A DNA stretch of 64,000 nt from Arthrobacter woluwensis (lineage in GTDB: Bacteria > Actinomycetota > Actinomycetes > Actinomycetales > Micrococcaceae): NCBI RefSeq assembly GCF_900105345.1, contig NZ_FNSN01000003.1:2480001-2544000 (forward strand), given 5' to 3'. Of this stretch, positions 34,211 to 43,077 are shown in pieces. Numbering within the stretch: the first letter of the stretch is position 1; each line of letters opens with the position of its first letter. A program made the translations under genes and the position numbers. The notes beneath the pieces are model-generated. The model was given only the letters and a program-made list of their open reading frames with translations. It made no database searches and had not been told where the DNA came from.

Positions 34211-35080
34211 TCAGGATCCGGAGGACACAGCGGCAGGTTCCACCGACTCGGTGCGGATCCGCTGCGCGCCAACATACACGTTCATGGAGTTCCCCCGCAG
34301 GAAGCCGACCAGCGTGAGTCCCTGGTCGTCGGCGAGCTCGGCCGCCAGCGACGACGGCGCGGACACCGCGGCCAGCACCGGGATGCCGGCCATGACCGCC
34401 TTCTGGACCAGTTCGAAGCTGGCGCGCCCGGAAACCTGGAGGACCGTGCCGGTCAGCGGCAGGCGGCCGTTCTGGGCGGCCCAGCCCACCACCTTGTCCA
34501 CGGCGTTGTGGCGGCCCACGTCCTCCCGCACCACGAGCAGCTCGCCCGTGGCGGCGTCGAACAGGGCGGCCGCGTGCAGCCCGCCGGTCTTCTCGAACGC
34601 CGCCTGGCGTTCACGCAGGCGGTTCGGGAAGGTGGCCAGCAGGGCGGCGCCCACCGTGACAGGGTCCACTGAGACATCGTGCCGGGAGACGGTCTCCACC
34701 GCCTCGATGCTGGCCTTGCCGCAGACCCCGCAGGAACTGGTGGTGTAGAAGTTCCGCGCCGCGTCCGGGCTGGGCGGGGCCACATGAGGGGCCAAGGCGA
34801 TGTCGAGGACGTTGTACGTGTTCTCCTCGCCGCCCGTCCCGGGTCCGCCGCAGTGGATGGCAGTCCTGACGTCCCCGCCGTCGGCGATGATGCCTTCGGA
34901 GACGAGGAAGCCGGTGGCGAGTTCGACGTCGTGGCCGGGGGTGCGCATGGTGACGGCCAGGGGCGACGAGGCGACCCTGATCTCCAGCGGTTCCTCGACC
35001 GCAAGGGTGTCGATCCTGCGGCGGGGCTCCTCGCCCAGGACGATTTTCAACAACGGACGGCGTCTCGTGATCTGACCCAC
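34211..35080 (-). CDS. fdhD: formate dehydrogenase accessory sulfurtransferase FdhD
   Basis: 289-aa protein that passes sulfur from a cysteine desulfurase to the molybdenum cofactor, needed for active formate dehydrogenases. The CxxC motif is [14 protein letters not shown] (Cys117, Cys120). Other family blocks: [47 protein letters not shown] and [27 protein letters not shown] (quoted in parts). GTG 35080 is chosen because homology begins there ([12 protein letters not shown]); it lacks a good ribosome site. It is divergent from moeA-mobA and follows the same strand as the MFS and both oxidoreductases, forming one functional block. Confidence 0.94.
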   Translation of the reverse strand: MGQITRRRPLLKIVLGEEPRRRIDTLAVEEPLEIRVASSPLAVTMRTPGHDVELATGFLVSEGIIADGGDVRTAIHCGGPGTGGEENTYNVLDIALAPHVAPPSPDAARNFYTTSSCGVCGKASIEAVETVSRHDVSVDPVTVGAALLATFPNRLRERQAAFEKTGGLHAAALFDAATGELLVVREDVGRHNAVDKVVGWAAQNGRLPLTGTVLQVSGRASFELVQKAVMAGIPVLAAVSAPSSLAAELADDQGLTLVGFLRGNSMNVYVGAQRIRTESVEPAAVSSGS

Positions 35081-35145
35081 GGTGCCAAGGCTACACTCCC
35101 TGACCGCTCCCTCGCCGGGGCGGCGGAGCACCTCCTGCCGCGCGC

Positions 35146-35151
35146 TAGCAT
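35146..35151 (+). promoter_or_regulatory. -10 element of the moeA operon
   Basis: TAGCAT placed exactly 6 nt before ATG 35158, the arrangement of leaderless actinobacterial promoters. The same hexamer and spacing recur before the GNAT gene at 43078. Confidence 0.5.
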
Positions 35152-35157
35152 GGTCGC

Positions 35158-35253
35158 ATGCCACGCCCCCACCCCTCCGGATCCCGTCCTGCCCTGCGTC
35201 TCCGCACCCCGGTGCCGCAGGCCTTCCCGACGGCCTGGACGGGCCGCCCGTGA
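35158..35253 (+). CDS. candidate leaderless mini-ORF coupled to moeA
   Basis: A 31-codon frame (starting [11 protein letters not shown]) begins at the predicted transcription start and ends TGA 35251-35253, overlapping the moeA GTG at 35250 in the GTGA pattern of translational coupling. It is proline/arginine-rich with no recognisable domain. It could be a leader peptide that feeds ribosomes into moeA. The alternative is that it is chance, with moeA translated independently. Confidence 0.35.
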   Translation: MPRPHPSGSRPALRLRTPVPQAFPTAWTGRP

Positions 35254-36464
35254 TCACCGTGGATCAGCACCGCAGCAGGGTTCTGGCCAGTGCGCGGGCG
35301 CTGTCTCCGGTGCGCGTCCCGCTCGCCGCGGCACGAGGTCTCGTGCTCGCCGAAGACGTCCTCAATCGATGGCCGATCCCCCTCTTCGACAACTCCGCGA
35401 TGGACGGTTATGCCGTACGGCTGTTCGATGCCACCGAAGGATCGCGGCTCCGCGTGGTCGCGGATCTGCCGGCCGGGACCGAGCTGGATCCGCCCCTGGG
35501 ACCCGGGGAAGCCGCCCGCATCATGACCGGCGCTCCCGTGCCGACCGCCGCCGACGCCGTCGTGCCCCTCGAGCGCACCGATCTCGGCACTGCGGCCGGA
35601 CCGACGCCGCCCGAGTGGATCACGGTGCTCCAGAAGCCGGCGCCCGGCGCCCACATCCGGAGGGCCGGGGAGGAGTCCGCGGCCGGCAGCGTCGCGGTGC
35701 CGGCCGGCGCGGTTCTGGGACCGTGGCAGCTGTCGGCCCTCGCCTCCGCGGGAGCCGCGACCGTGCTGGCACACCCGCGCCCGCGCGTCTCGATCATCGC
35801 CACGGGTTCGGAACTCATCGCCCCCGGCGGCACACCGCGCCGGGGACAGATCCCCGAGTCCAACTCCGTCCACCTCTCGGCTGCCGTCCAGGATGCCGGC
35901 GCCGACCTCGCCGGCGTCCTCACCGTGCACGACGACGAGGAGACGCTGCGCCGTGCGTTCGACTCCGTGGACGGTGATGTGATCATCCTGACCGGAGGGG
36001 CGAGCGTCGGCGCATTCGACGTCGTCAAGGCCCTTCTGAATGGCCACGGATCCATCACGTTCGGCCCTGTCGCGATGCAGCCCGGCAAGCCGCAGGGCTT
36101 CGGAACGCTCGACGACGGCACCCTCGTCTTCTGCCTCCCCGGCACCCCGGTGGGCGTCGCCGTCTCCTTCGAACTGTTCGTGAGGCCCGCCCTGCGCGCC
36201 CTGGCCGGGCACCAGGAACTCGACCGGCCCCGCGTGGTCCGGGCGGCCGCCACGAGCTGGCACAGTTCCCGCCACCGTACTCAGATCCTCCCCGCCGTCC
36301 TCGACGGCGAGGAGGTCCGGCCCTCGCTGCGGCACGGTGGACCCGATGACCCGAAGATCTCCCCGGCTTCCGTGAACGCGTTCGTGATCATTCCCGAGGG
36401 CGTCGAAGAGGTGCACGAGGGCGACCCGGTGTCGGTCCTGCCGCTCGGGCCGGAGTGGGCATGA
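35250..36464 (+). CDS. moeA: molybdopterin molybdenumtransferase MoeA
   Basis: 404-aa enzyme that inserts molybdate into adenylylated molybdopterin. Domain blocks in order: [30 protein letters not shown] (the hallmark of MoeA), [34 protein letters not shown], then the MPT-binding domain with [27 protein letters not shown] and [21 protein letters not shown] 35250 is chosen because MoeA homology begins directly after it. No independent ribosome site is obvious; a leaderless mini-ORF may supply ribosomes. Its stop overlaps mobA by 4 nt. Confidence 0.95.
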   Translation: MITVDQHRSRVLASARALSPVRVPLAAARGLVLAEDVLNRWPIPLFDNSAMDGYAVRLFDATEGSRLRVVADLPAGTELDPPLGPGEAARIMTGAPVPTAADAVVPLERTDLGTAAGPTPPEWITVLQKPAPGAHIRRAGEESAAGSVAVPAGAVLGPWQLSALASAGAATVLAHPRPRVSIIATGSELIAPGGTPRRGQIPESNSVHLSAAVQDAGADLAGVLTVHDDEETLRRAFDSVDGDVIILTGGASVGAFDVVKALLNGHGSITFGPVAMQPGKPQGFGTLDDGTLVFCLPGTPVGVAVSFELFVRPALRALAGHQELDRPRVVRAAATSWHSSRHRTQILPAVLDGEEVRPSLRHGGPDDPKISPASVNAFVIIPEGVEEVHEGDPVSVLPLGPEWA

Positions 36465-37081
36465 CCGCGCGGGCGGCGATCGTCCTGGCCGGAGGACGGG
36501 CCTCGCGGCTGGGCGGCGCCGACAAGGCATCGGTCGAGGTGGCCGGACGCCGGCTGGTCGACCACGTCTACGCCGCGGTCGCCGACTGCACTCCGGTCAT
36601 CGCCGTGGGTCCGGACTCGCTCGCGCGGCCCGGCGTGACCGTGGTGCGTGAGGAGCCACCCTTCGGCGGGCCCGTGGCAGCACTCGCCGCAGCCCTGAAG
36701 GCCATGGCCGGTCTGCCGGAAGACTCGCCTGCCCGCACACCCGGCGCCGAAGCCTGGGTCCTGGCCTGTGATCTGCCGCGGGCGGGCCGGATCGTGGCGG
36801 CGCTGGAGAACGTTCCGATACCGGCCGGCGCGGACGCGGTCGTCCTCGCCGACGGGGACGGCCGATCCCAGTGGCTCGCCGGACGGTACCGCCTCGAGGC
36901 TCTTCACCGCGCGGTCGCCGCGCTCGGGCACGTGGACGGCGCAGCCCTGCGACAGCTCCTGGCGCCCCTGACTCTTCACACCGTTCCGGACACCGCGGAC
37001 GCGTCCCTGGATCTGGACACCTGGTCCGCGGTGGAGCAGTATCGCGAACAACAGAGCACCACCCTTCGAGAGGAATCCTGA
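36461..37081 (+). CDS. mobA: molybdenum cofactor guanylyltransferase MobA-like
   Basis: 206-aa nucleotidyltransferase that attaches GMP to the molybdenum cofactor, giving the bis-MGD form used by formate-dehydrogenase-type enzymes. The N-terminal signature is AAIVLAGGRASRLGGADKASVEV; further on are EEPPFGGPVAALAAAL and LACDLPRAG. The family's DxP motif is seen as CDLP. ATG 36461 overlaps the moeA stop (ATGA), so translation is coupled. The adjacent oxidoreductases are the expected clients. Confidence 0.92.
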   Translation: MTARAAIVLAGGRASRLGGADKASVEVAGRRLVDHVYAAVADCTPVIAVGPDSLARPGVTVVREEPPFGGPVAALAAALKAMAGLPEDSPARTPGAEAWVLACDLPRAGRIVAALENVPIPAGADAVVLADGDGRSQWLAGRYRLEALHRAVAALGHVDGAALRQLLAPLTLHTVPDTADASLDLDTWSAVEQYREQQSTTLREES

Positions 37082-37082
37082 C

Positions 37083-37325
37083 ATGAGCTCCACCCCCGCC
37101 GAACTCGACGCCTGGGTCAGCGATCTGAGCGCAGCCCTGAACCTCGGGGATCTCGATGTCCCCACCGGCCTCCTGCTCGATCTGACCCGCGACGCCGCCC
37201 ATGGCGTGACCCGCCCCGCCGGCCCCCTCACGACGTACCTGGTGGGGATCGCCGTCGCACGCGGCGCCTCGGCGGAGGAGGCCGCCGAGATCGCGCGCGA
37301 GCTCATCCGGCAGCATCAGGGCTGA
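37083..37325 (+). CDS. DUF6457 small protein
   Basis: 80-aa acidic helical protein with the pattern LDAWVSDLSAALNLGD and LLLDLTRDAAHGVTRPAGPLT (split from a longer block), then TYLVGIAVARGASAEEAAEIA. It matches the small DUF6457 proteins that commonly follow mobA in actinobacteria. It begins 1 bp after the mobA stop with GAGAGGAATCC upstream. A role in molybdenum cofactor supply is suggested only by the neighbourhood. Confidence 0.85.
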   Translation: MSSTPAELDAWVSDLSAALNLGDLDVPTGLLLDLTRDAAHGVTRPAGPLTTYLVGIAVARGASAEEAAEIARELIRQHQG

Positions 37326-37396
37326 CGCCCGCGCCGCTCTCAAGTCCGGGTCCGCGGAGGTCTGGTCCCGTCGCCCCGACGGCGGGACAATGGATC

Positions 37397-38227
37397 ATGA
37401 ATGCCAAGGACAAGGAATTCGTGGGTTCGATCCCCACCGTCTACGACGAGGTCCTGGTGCCGTTGATGTTCCAGGACTTCGCCTGCGATCTGGCCGCCAC
37501 CGTCGCCGCTGCGGCACCCGCCCGGGTGCTGGAGACCGCGGCCGGGACCGGCGTCGTCACGCGTGAACTGGCGTCCGCACTCCCCCAGGCGCTGCTGACC
37601 GCCACCGACCTCAACCCGGCCATGCTCGCCCGCGCCGCATCCCTCCAGCCTGCTTCCGCCACGCTGGAATGGCGCCAGGCCGACGCCCTCAGCCTTCCCT
37701 TCGACGACCGGTCGTTCGACGCGCTGGCGTGCGCCTTCGGCGTCATGTTCTTCCCCGACCGGCATCGGGCCTTTCAGGAGGTGGCGAGGGTCCTCAGACC
37801 CGGCGGGCTGTTCGCGTTCACGGTCTGGGACAGCCTGGAGCACAATCCGGTGCCGCGGTCGATCGTCGAGTCCCTGCACGAACTGGGGCAGGAGGAGGCG
37901 GCGTCGTTCCTGGAACGCGTGCCGTTCTCCCTGGCCGACCCACCCCTGCTGACCGGCGAGCTGGAAGCCGCAGGCTTCTCATCCGTCCTGGTGCGGACCA
38001 TCGAACACCTGAGCGGGCCGACGACGGGGGCGGGCATCGCGCGGTCGCATCTGTTCGGAACGCCGACGAACAACTACCTCGTGCTCGACGGCCCCGAGGA
38101 CGCGGACCGGCTGTTCGGCTCGGTCACGTCGCTGCTGGTCGAGCGCTTCGGCGACGGCGAGTTCCGTCTGCCGGTGAGCGCCCTCCTGGTGACCGCGCTC
38201 AGCCCGTCCCCGGAGCAGGAATCCTGA
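37397..38227 (+). CDS. class I SAM-dependent methyltransferase
   Basis: 276-aa methyltransferase of the UbiE/Methyltransf_11 type. The SAM-binding glycine motif is ARVLETAAGTGVVTREL (about 37-53), followed by TATDLNPAMLARA, WRQADALSLPFDDRSFDALACAFG and RVLRPGGLFAFTVWD. The substrate is unknown. ATG 37397 has GACAAT 5 nt upstream and no ribosome site, so it is probably leaderless. Its stop overlaps the convergent monooxygenase by 29 bp, so the two may interfere if both are expressed. Confidence 0.92.
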   Translation: MNAKDKEFVGSIPTVYDEVLVPLMFQDFACDLAATVAAAAPARVLETAAGTGVVTRELASALPQALLTATDLNPAMLARAASLQPASATLEWRQADALSLPFDDRSFDALACAFGVMFFPDRHRAFQEVARVLRPGGLFAFTVWDSLEHNPVPRSIVESLHELGQEEAASFLERVPFSLADPPLLTGELEAAGFSSVLVRTIEHLSGPTTGAGIARSHLFGTPTNNYLVLDGPEDADRLFGSVTSLLVERFGDGEFRLPVSALLVTALSPSPEQES

Positions 38228-39797
38228 CGCCCCGGTCGCGGGTCGAGTGCACGGCCCAGTCCGCGACGGCGGCGGGCAGCTTCCGCGCGTCCTGAACGAA
38301 ACCGTCGGGCCGCACCAGCACGGCCTGTCCTCCCACGAGCCGCGGGTTCCGCACAGTCTCGAAATGATGGACGGGCAGGCCGCTCTCCCGGCCCATGCGG
38401 TCGAGCGACGCCTGATCCGCTGCACCGTAGACGTGAACCTGCCAGGCCAGGCTCCGGAGCGCCGCGAAATTGTCCTCGTTCCAGGCCAGCCGCCGTCCGA
38501 TGAGACGGTCCCGACGGCCCTTCGCCCGGCGCCGGGCGTCGGCGCTCATCCAGTAGTGGATCCGGATCTGCGAGACGTACTCATACAGCTTCGCGCGACG
38601 TGCCAGGCGCGGCAGCACCCGTCCGAGCAGCGGCGCCAGGCGGGGCAGGACCCCGGCGCGGATCACGCGGGCGAGCGGCGAATCCGCCGTGATGGTGCTG
38701 AACAGCCGGTCCGTGGTCCGCACGAGGCGCAGCGCCACGGGCCGCCGCTCGGCCTCGTACCGGTCCAGCCGCTCGTCTCCGGAACCTCGGAGGAGCACGT
38801 CAGCGAGCGCGCAGGCCAGGCCGTGCGCGTCCTGCAGCCCCGTGTTCATCCCCTGAGCCCCGACCGGGGAATGCACATGGGCGGCGTCCCCCGCGAGGAA
38901 CACCCGCCCGGAGCGGAACCGTGCCGCCACGCGGTGGTGGACCCGGTAGGTGGAGAACCAGCTCGAATCCCGGTATCCGACACCGAACTCACGCCCTACC
39001 GTCCGGCGGGTCTCCTTCTCGGTGACCTGTTCGCCGTCGGGCGTGCGGACGACGCCGATCAGCCGGTGGTGCCCCACCGCTCCCTGGGGGAAGGTGAGCA
39101 GGAAGTCGCCGGCGCTGAAGCGGAGATTGACCGCGTCCTCGACCAGTCCGGTCACGCCGCGCGCGTCGGCCACATAGAAGGTGTCCGGGTTCGTCACCCC
39201 GTCGAAAGGTGTTCCGCTGAGTTCCCTCACCGTCGAGGAAGCGCCGTCCGCACCCACCAGATAGCGGGCCTCGACCCGGCGGACATCTCCGTCGCCGCCG
39301 CCGAGCCGTGCGGTGACGCCGCCCCCGCCCTGTTCCAGACCGAGCAGCCGGTGACCCCAGTGGACGGAATCCCCGCGCTCCTCCAGGGCTGCCACGAGGA
39401 GCCGTTCGTTGCGGCTCTGTTCCAGGATGTGGATGCCCGGGAACGGGGTGAGGCCCTTTCCCAGGTTGCCGAAGCTGACGGTCGCGAAGGGGTGTTCCCT
39501 GTATCCAGGGGCGATGGCCGGGGCCACCGCCGCCTGTTTGAGGACCCGCTGCACGAGCCCGAGCTGGTCGTAGATCTCGAGGCTGCGGGCCTGCAACGCG
39601 AGGGCGCGGGATTCCCGGGTGGGCCCGTGTTTGGCGTCGGCGATGAGGAACCGCACCCCGAGCCGCTGCAGGCAGGCCGCCAGCATGAGACCGGTGGGGC
39701 CCGCGCCCACAATCAGGACGTCGGTGGGCAGTGCATCGGTGGGCAGCGTCCCGGCAGCAGGCTCTTGCTCCGGCCGCGGCGTCATCTCTGGTGTCAT
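38199..39797 (-). CDS. FAD-dependent aromatic-type monooxygenase
   Basis: 532-aa flavoprotein hydroxylase of the PheA/TfdB (FAD_binding_3) group. The N-terminal Rossmann motif is VLIVGAGPTGLMLAACL; the second FAD motif is GRVFLAGDAAHVHSPVGAQG with MNTGLQDAHGLACAL. The middle substrate domain contains YLVGADGASSTVREL (DG motif). The C-terminal third has a thioredoxin-like tail (DGFVQDARKLPAAV). These enzymes hydroxylate phenolic or polyketide-type aromatics with NADPH. ATG 39797 has GCAGGAGAGG upstream. It follows a DUF1349 gene by 22 bp as a likely two-gene unit. Confidence 0.93.
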   Translation of the reverse strand: MTPEMTPRPEQEPAAGTLPTDALPTDVLIVGAGPTGLMLAACLQRLGVRFLIADAKHGPTRESRALALQARSLEIYDQLGLVQRVLKQAAVAPAIAPGYREHPFATVSFGNLGKGLTPFPGIHILEQSRNERLLVAALEERGDSVHWGHRLLGLEQGGGGVTARLGGGDGDVRRVEARYLVGADGASSTVRELSGTPFDGVTNPDTFYVADARGVTGLVEDAVNLRFSAGDFLLTFPQGAVGHHRLIGVVRTPDGEQVTEKETRRTVGREFGVGYRDSSWFSTYRVHHRVAARFRSGRVFLAGDAAHVHSPVGAQGMNTGLQDAHGLACALADVLLRGSGDERLDRYEAERRPVALRLVRTTDRLFSTITADSPLARVIRAGVLPRLAPLLGRVLPRLARRAKLYEYVSQIRIHYWMSADARRRAKGRRDRLIGRRLAWNEDNFAALRSLAWQVHVYGAADQASLDRMGRESGLPVHHFETVRNPRLVGGQAVLVRPDGFVQDARKLPAAVADWAVHSTRDRGVRIPAPGTG

Positions 39798-39819
39798 CGC
39801 CTCTCCTGCCGGTTGCCGG

Positions 39820-40428
39820 TCACTCGCCTGAGCGGACGTCCGTGACGCCCGTGGGGCGGAACGAGACGTGGCGGAAGGTCGCCGTCGTGCCCTTCCCGCG
39901 GGGCGACTGGACGGCGATCCCTACCTTGAGCCCGCCCTCGGATCCCGTGAGGGGGAATCCGAAGTAGCGGGCCAGTTCCCAGCGGCCCTCGGAGTGATAG
40001 TGCAGGCTGATCATGGTGCCCGCCCGTGAGATCCGCAGCCGCACGGGTCCGGCGGGGAGGTGGACGCCGGTGGCGTCGTCGGAACGGTCTCGGGTGACGA
40101 CCGACATGATCCGGGGCCGGCCGACCTCATCGAGTTCGGCACAGAGCTTGAACCATTGCAGACCGTCGAGGTGGCCCACCAGGACGGCGGAGTCGAAACA
40201 GTCCCGGAAGTCGACTTCGACCTCGGCTTCCAGCATGAAATCGCCCTCCACGGGGAACGCGAAGACCGTGGCGCTCTGGACCACGGAGTCCGTGCCGGGC
40301 CTGTTGAAGAGATCGTCTCCGGCGGCCGCGCGGAGGGTGACGGTTCCGCCGTCGACGGTTGCTTCCCCTTCCCCGGGACGCAGGGAGCGGAACTCATCGG
40401 GCACACCCGGAAGGCGGAAAGACGTCAT
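39820..40428 (-). CDS. DUF1349 concanavalin-like protein
   Basis: 202-aa cytoplasmic protein of the DUF1349 family (YesU-like, concanavalin A-like beta-sandwich). Blocks: TLRAAAGDDLFNRPGT, VEGDFMLEAEVEVDFRDCFDSA (in part), AVLVGHLDGLQWFKLCAELDE and LHYHSEGRWELARYFGFPLT. The catalytic role is unknown; some relatives bind or trim sugars. ATG 40428 has no Shine-Dalgarno sequence; CAAAAT lies 7 nt upstream, suggesting a leaderless start. It probably heads the unit with the monooxygenase. Confidence 0.85.
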   Translation of the reverse strand: MTSFRLPGVPDEFRSLRPGEGEATVDGGTVTLRAAAGDDLFNRPGTDSVVQSATVFAFPVEGDFMLEAEVEVDFRDCFDSAVLVGHLDGLQWFKLCAELDEVGRPRIMSVVTRDRSDDATGVHLPAGPVRLRISRAGTMISLHYHSEGRWELARYFGFPLTGSEGGLKVGIAVQSPRGKGTTATFRHVSFRPTGVTDVRSGE

Positions 40429-40612
40429 GCACAGCATTTTGCCCGGCTCGGCCTCCCACCGCACCCCTCCTCCGAGAGGGTCAGGGCTCGCGGGCCTCCA
40501 CCCTGGATCTCCACCCGCCGTTCCACCTCGGGGTGGTCCCGGCCGGGACCCGGAAACGGGAGGCTGGAATCACCGGCAAGACCTGCCGGCACAGATCCTG
40601 AAAGGCAAGGCC

Positions 40613-41158
40613 ATGTCCCTGCAGATGCTCGGCAACGCACTCCTCGCTCTCGCGCTGATCGGCTGGATCGGCTACCGCCAGATGACCTGGCGGCCGGTCG
40701 ACATCAGCCGCCTGTGGCGCACTCCGCTGGTGATGGGAGTCGTCGGGGTGGCCTTCCTGCTCAACACCGCCCCGCCGTCCTCCCTGAGTCCCCTGGATCT
40801 GGCGGTGCTGGTCGTCGAGCTGGTCATCTCCCTCGGGATCGGCGCCGCCATGGGGCGCATCGCCTCCTTCCGTCGTCTAACGACCCCCGTCCGCAGCGGA
40901 CGCAAGGGTGACTCACTGGCCACGTATGAATCACGCACCGGCGGCCTGGGGCTGGCGCTGTGGTTCCTGGTGATCGTGGTGCGAGTCGGCGTGGACGTGC
41001 TGGCCGGGATGGCAGGCTCCCATCTGGCCGCTTCGACCGGGGTGATCCTGCTGATGCTGGCCGCCAACCGTGCCGCCCGCGCCTTCATCTTCGCGGGACG
41101 CGTGGCACGGCAGTCCGCGGAGGCGTCGGCTCTGCCGAACCGCGCTCCTGCCGCATGA
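40613..41158 (+). CDS. membrane protein, CcdC/DUF1453-like
   Basis: 181-aa membrane protein with about five hydrophobic segments: 5-22, 37-54 (TPLVMGVVGVAFLLNTAPP), 62-82, 113-133 and 140-158. The hydrophilic stretch SGRKGDSLATYESRTGG sits mid-chain. The layout resembles DUF1453/CcdC-like proteins often found beside NarL-type two-component genes; no enzymatic motif is visible. ATG 40613 has AAAGGCAAGG upstream. The two-component genes follow 7 bp downstream, so a linked function is possible. Confidence 0.75.
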   Translation: MSLQMLGNALLALALIGWIGYRQMTWRPVDISRLWRTPLVMGVVGVAFLLNTAPPSSLSPLDLAVLVVELVISLGIGAAMGRIASFRRLTTPVRSGRKGDSLATYESRTGGLGLALWFLVIVVRVGVDVLAGMAGSHLAASTGVILLMLAANRAARAFIFAGRVARQSAEASALPNRAPAA

Positions 41159-41165
41159 TAGTCCT

Positions 41166-42314
41166 ATGAACACCGACGAACCGCGAGGCTGGTCCGCCCC
41201 GCTGCTGAACGTGATCGGCAGCGCCGTGGTGGGCGATGCCCTGTTCCGCGGGGACGACGGCGGCCGGCCCCTCTGGGCGGCGATCCTCGCGGGGCTGTCC
41301 CTGACGGCGTGGGCCGTCCGCGGCCTGTCCGGTCTCGTCTGGCGGGATCGGCGTGCGGATGTCCCGCTGGGACTCGTGGCGGCGCTCACCGGAGCCGCGT
41401 CGGCCGGGCCCACCGACGGCCTGACGGTGGTCCCTGCCGCGATCGGCATCCTCATCGTGATCTCAACCCCGGCCGTTCCGCTGGTCCGGGGCGTCGCGGC
41501 CGCTCTCGTGAGCTGCGCGCTCGTGGCCGTGAGCGGGGTGCCCGTGCACGCCTCGGTTCCCGCCGTCGTGACCATGATGGGTGGTCTGATCCTCGCGGCG
41601 GTCGGGGGGTTCAGCCGCCGGCAGTTCCGCGAGGCGGAGGCCCAAGCCGCGCTCCTGCGGGAGCGGGAACTGGCCATGCGGCAGGACGCGGAACGGGTCG
41701 CGATCGCCCGCGATCTGCACGACGTGCTGGCCCACAGTCTCGGAGGACTCGTCCTTCAGCTCGACGCCGCCGAGGCCCTGCTCGAAACCGGCGACCATTC
41801 CGCGGCGGCCGAGCGGGTCGCGGCCGCGAGGCGTCTGGCGTCCGATGGGCTGAGCGAGGCCCGCCGCGCCGTCGCGACACTGCGGGACCCGCAAGCAGCC
41901 GCGGTCATCCAGGCCGCAGCGCTGGACGCCGTGACTCCCGGCGTCGAACAGCTCCTGCAGGCGCACCGATCCCTCGGCGGGGTCGTGGACTTCACCGAGA
42001 CCGGAACGGCGCATCCGCTGAGTGACCGCACGGCCGACGCGCTCCTGCGCGCTGTGCAGGAAGCTCTCAGCAATGCGCGCAAACACGCCCCCGGAGAGCC
42101 GGTCCGGGCCGGGCTCACCTGGAAGGAAGACACTGTGACCCTGACCGTCTCCAACCCCCTCCCCGACACGGAGTCACCTGCCGGGGATTCCCCGGGCCGC
42201 GGGTACGGGCTGACCGGCATGCGGGAGCGGTTCGAGGCACTGGGGCCCAGATCGTCCGTGCGGGCCGGGGTCCAGGGCGACCGCTTCGTCGTGACCGCGG
42301 AGGCTGCGCTGTGA
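41166..42314 (+). CDS. sensor histidine kinase (NarX/DesK type)
   Basis: 382-aa membrane kinase. The N-terminal part has four to five hydrophobic segments (about 12-150) and no distinct extracellular sensor domain. The HisKA_3 dimerisation block is ERVAIARDLHDVLAHSLGGL with phospho-acceptor His185. The HATPase domain (about 280-380) has the N-box ALLRAVQEALSNARKHA and the G-box GRGYGLTGMRERFEALG. ATG 41166 has CATGAT exactly 6 nt upstream, the same leaderless arrangement as the gene at 9480. It overlaps its response regulator gene by 4 nt. Confidence 0.94.
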   Translation: MNTDEPRGWSAPLLNVIGSAVVGDALFRGDDGGRPLWAAILAGLSLTAWAVRGLSGLVWRDRRADVPLGLVAALTGAASAGPTDGLTVVPAAIGILIVISTPAVPLVRGVAAALVSCALVAVSGVPVHASVPAVVTMMGGLILAAVGGFSRRQFREAEAQAALLRERELAMRQDAERVAIARDLHDVLAHSLGGLVLQLDAAEALLETGDHSAAAERVAAARRLASDGLSEARRAVATLRDPQAAAVIQAAALDAVTPGVEQLLQAHRSLGGVVDFTETGTAHPLSDRTADALLRAVQEALSNARKHAPGEPVRAGLTWKEDTVTLTVSNPLPDTESPAGDSPGRGYGLTGMRERFEALGPRSSVRAGVQGDRFVVTAEAAL

Positions 42315-43006
42315 CGCACGACGATCCCGCGCAGACGGAACCCCTGATCCGCATCGTGGTGGCGGATGACCAGGCTATCGTCCGGGACGGCCTCGTCACG
42401 GTGCTGCGCCTTGTGCCGGGTCTGGAAGTGGTCGCCGAGGCGGCGGACGGCGAGGAGGCCGTCGCCCGGACTGCGGAGCTGCGTCCGGACGTGGTCCTCA
42501 TGGACCTGAGGATGCCCGGCCTCGACGGCGTGGGCGCCACGGCCAGGATCACGGCAGACTTCCCGGACACGGCCGTCCTGGTCCTCACCACGTTCGCCGA
42601 CGATGAGTCGATCCTCCGCGCCCTGACCGCCGGCGCCCGCGGCTATCTGACCAAGGACGCCGGGCGGGCCGAACTGGCAGCGGCCGTCCGCGCCGTCGCC
42701 CGCGGTCAGTCGACCTTCGCGCCGGAAGTGAGCGCCGTCCTGGTCACCGCCCTCAGCCAGGGCGCCGCCGCACCCGCTGATCCTCCCCGCGCGGTCGACG
42801 ACGCCGACGGCCTCCAGACGCGGTTCCCGCAGCTCACGCGCCGGGAGGCCGAGGTTCTGGCACTCGTGGCGGACGGGCTCAGCAACGGTGAGATCGCGGG
42901 GACGCTCTTCCTGGGGATTTCGACCGTCAAGACCCACATCAATTCGCTCTTCGCCAAGCTCGCCGTGCGGGACCGCGCCCAGGCGATCACCCTCGTGAGG
43001 TCGTGA
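42311..43006 (+). CDS. NarL/LuxR-family response regulator
   Basis: 231-aa regulator. The receiver domain (about 12-130) has acidic pocket VVADDQ, phospho-acceptor Asp65 (VVLMDLRMPG) and the conserved Lys115 (GYLTKDAG). The LuxR-type helix-turn-helix (about 165-228) reads LTRREAEVLALVADGLSNGEIAG and ISTVKTHINSLFAKL. The start is GTG 42311, overlapping the kinase stop (GTGA). The target is unknown; the membrane protein upstream at 40613 is the nearest candidate effector. Confidence 0.95.
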   Translation: MTHDDPAQTEPLIRIVVADDQAIVRDGLVTVLRLVPGLEVVAEAADGEEAVARTAELRPDVVLMDLRMPGLDGVGATARITADFPDTAVLVLTTFADDESILRALTAGARGYLTKDAGRAELAAAVRAVARGQSTFAPEVSAVLVTALSQGAAAPADPPRAVDDADGLQTRFPQLTRREAEVLALVADGLSNGEIAGTLFLGISTVKTHINSLFAKLAVRDRAQAITLVRS

Positions 43007-43077
43007 TCCTCGGCGCGAGGCAGGCACGCTGGTGCGTTCGACCGGGTGTGTGACGCGCTGAGGCCTAGCATCGAGCT

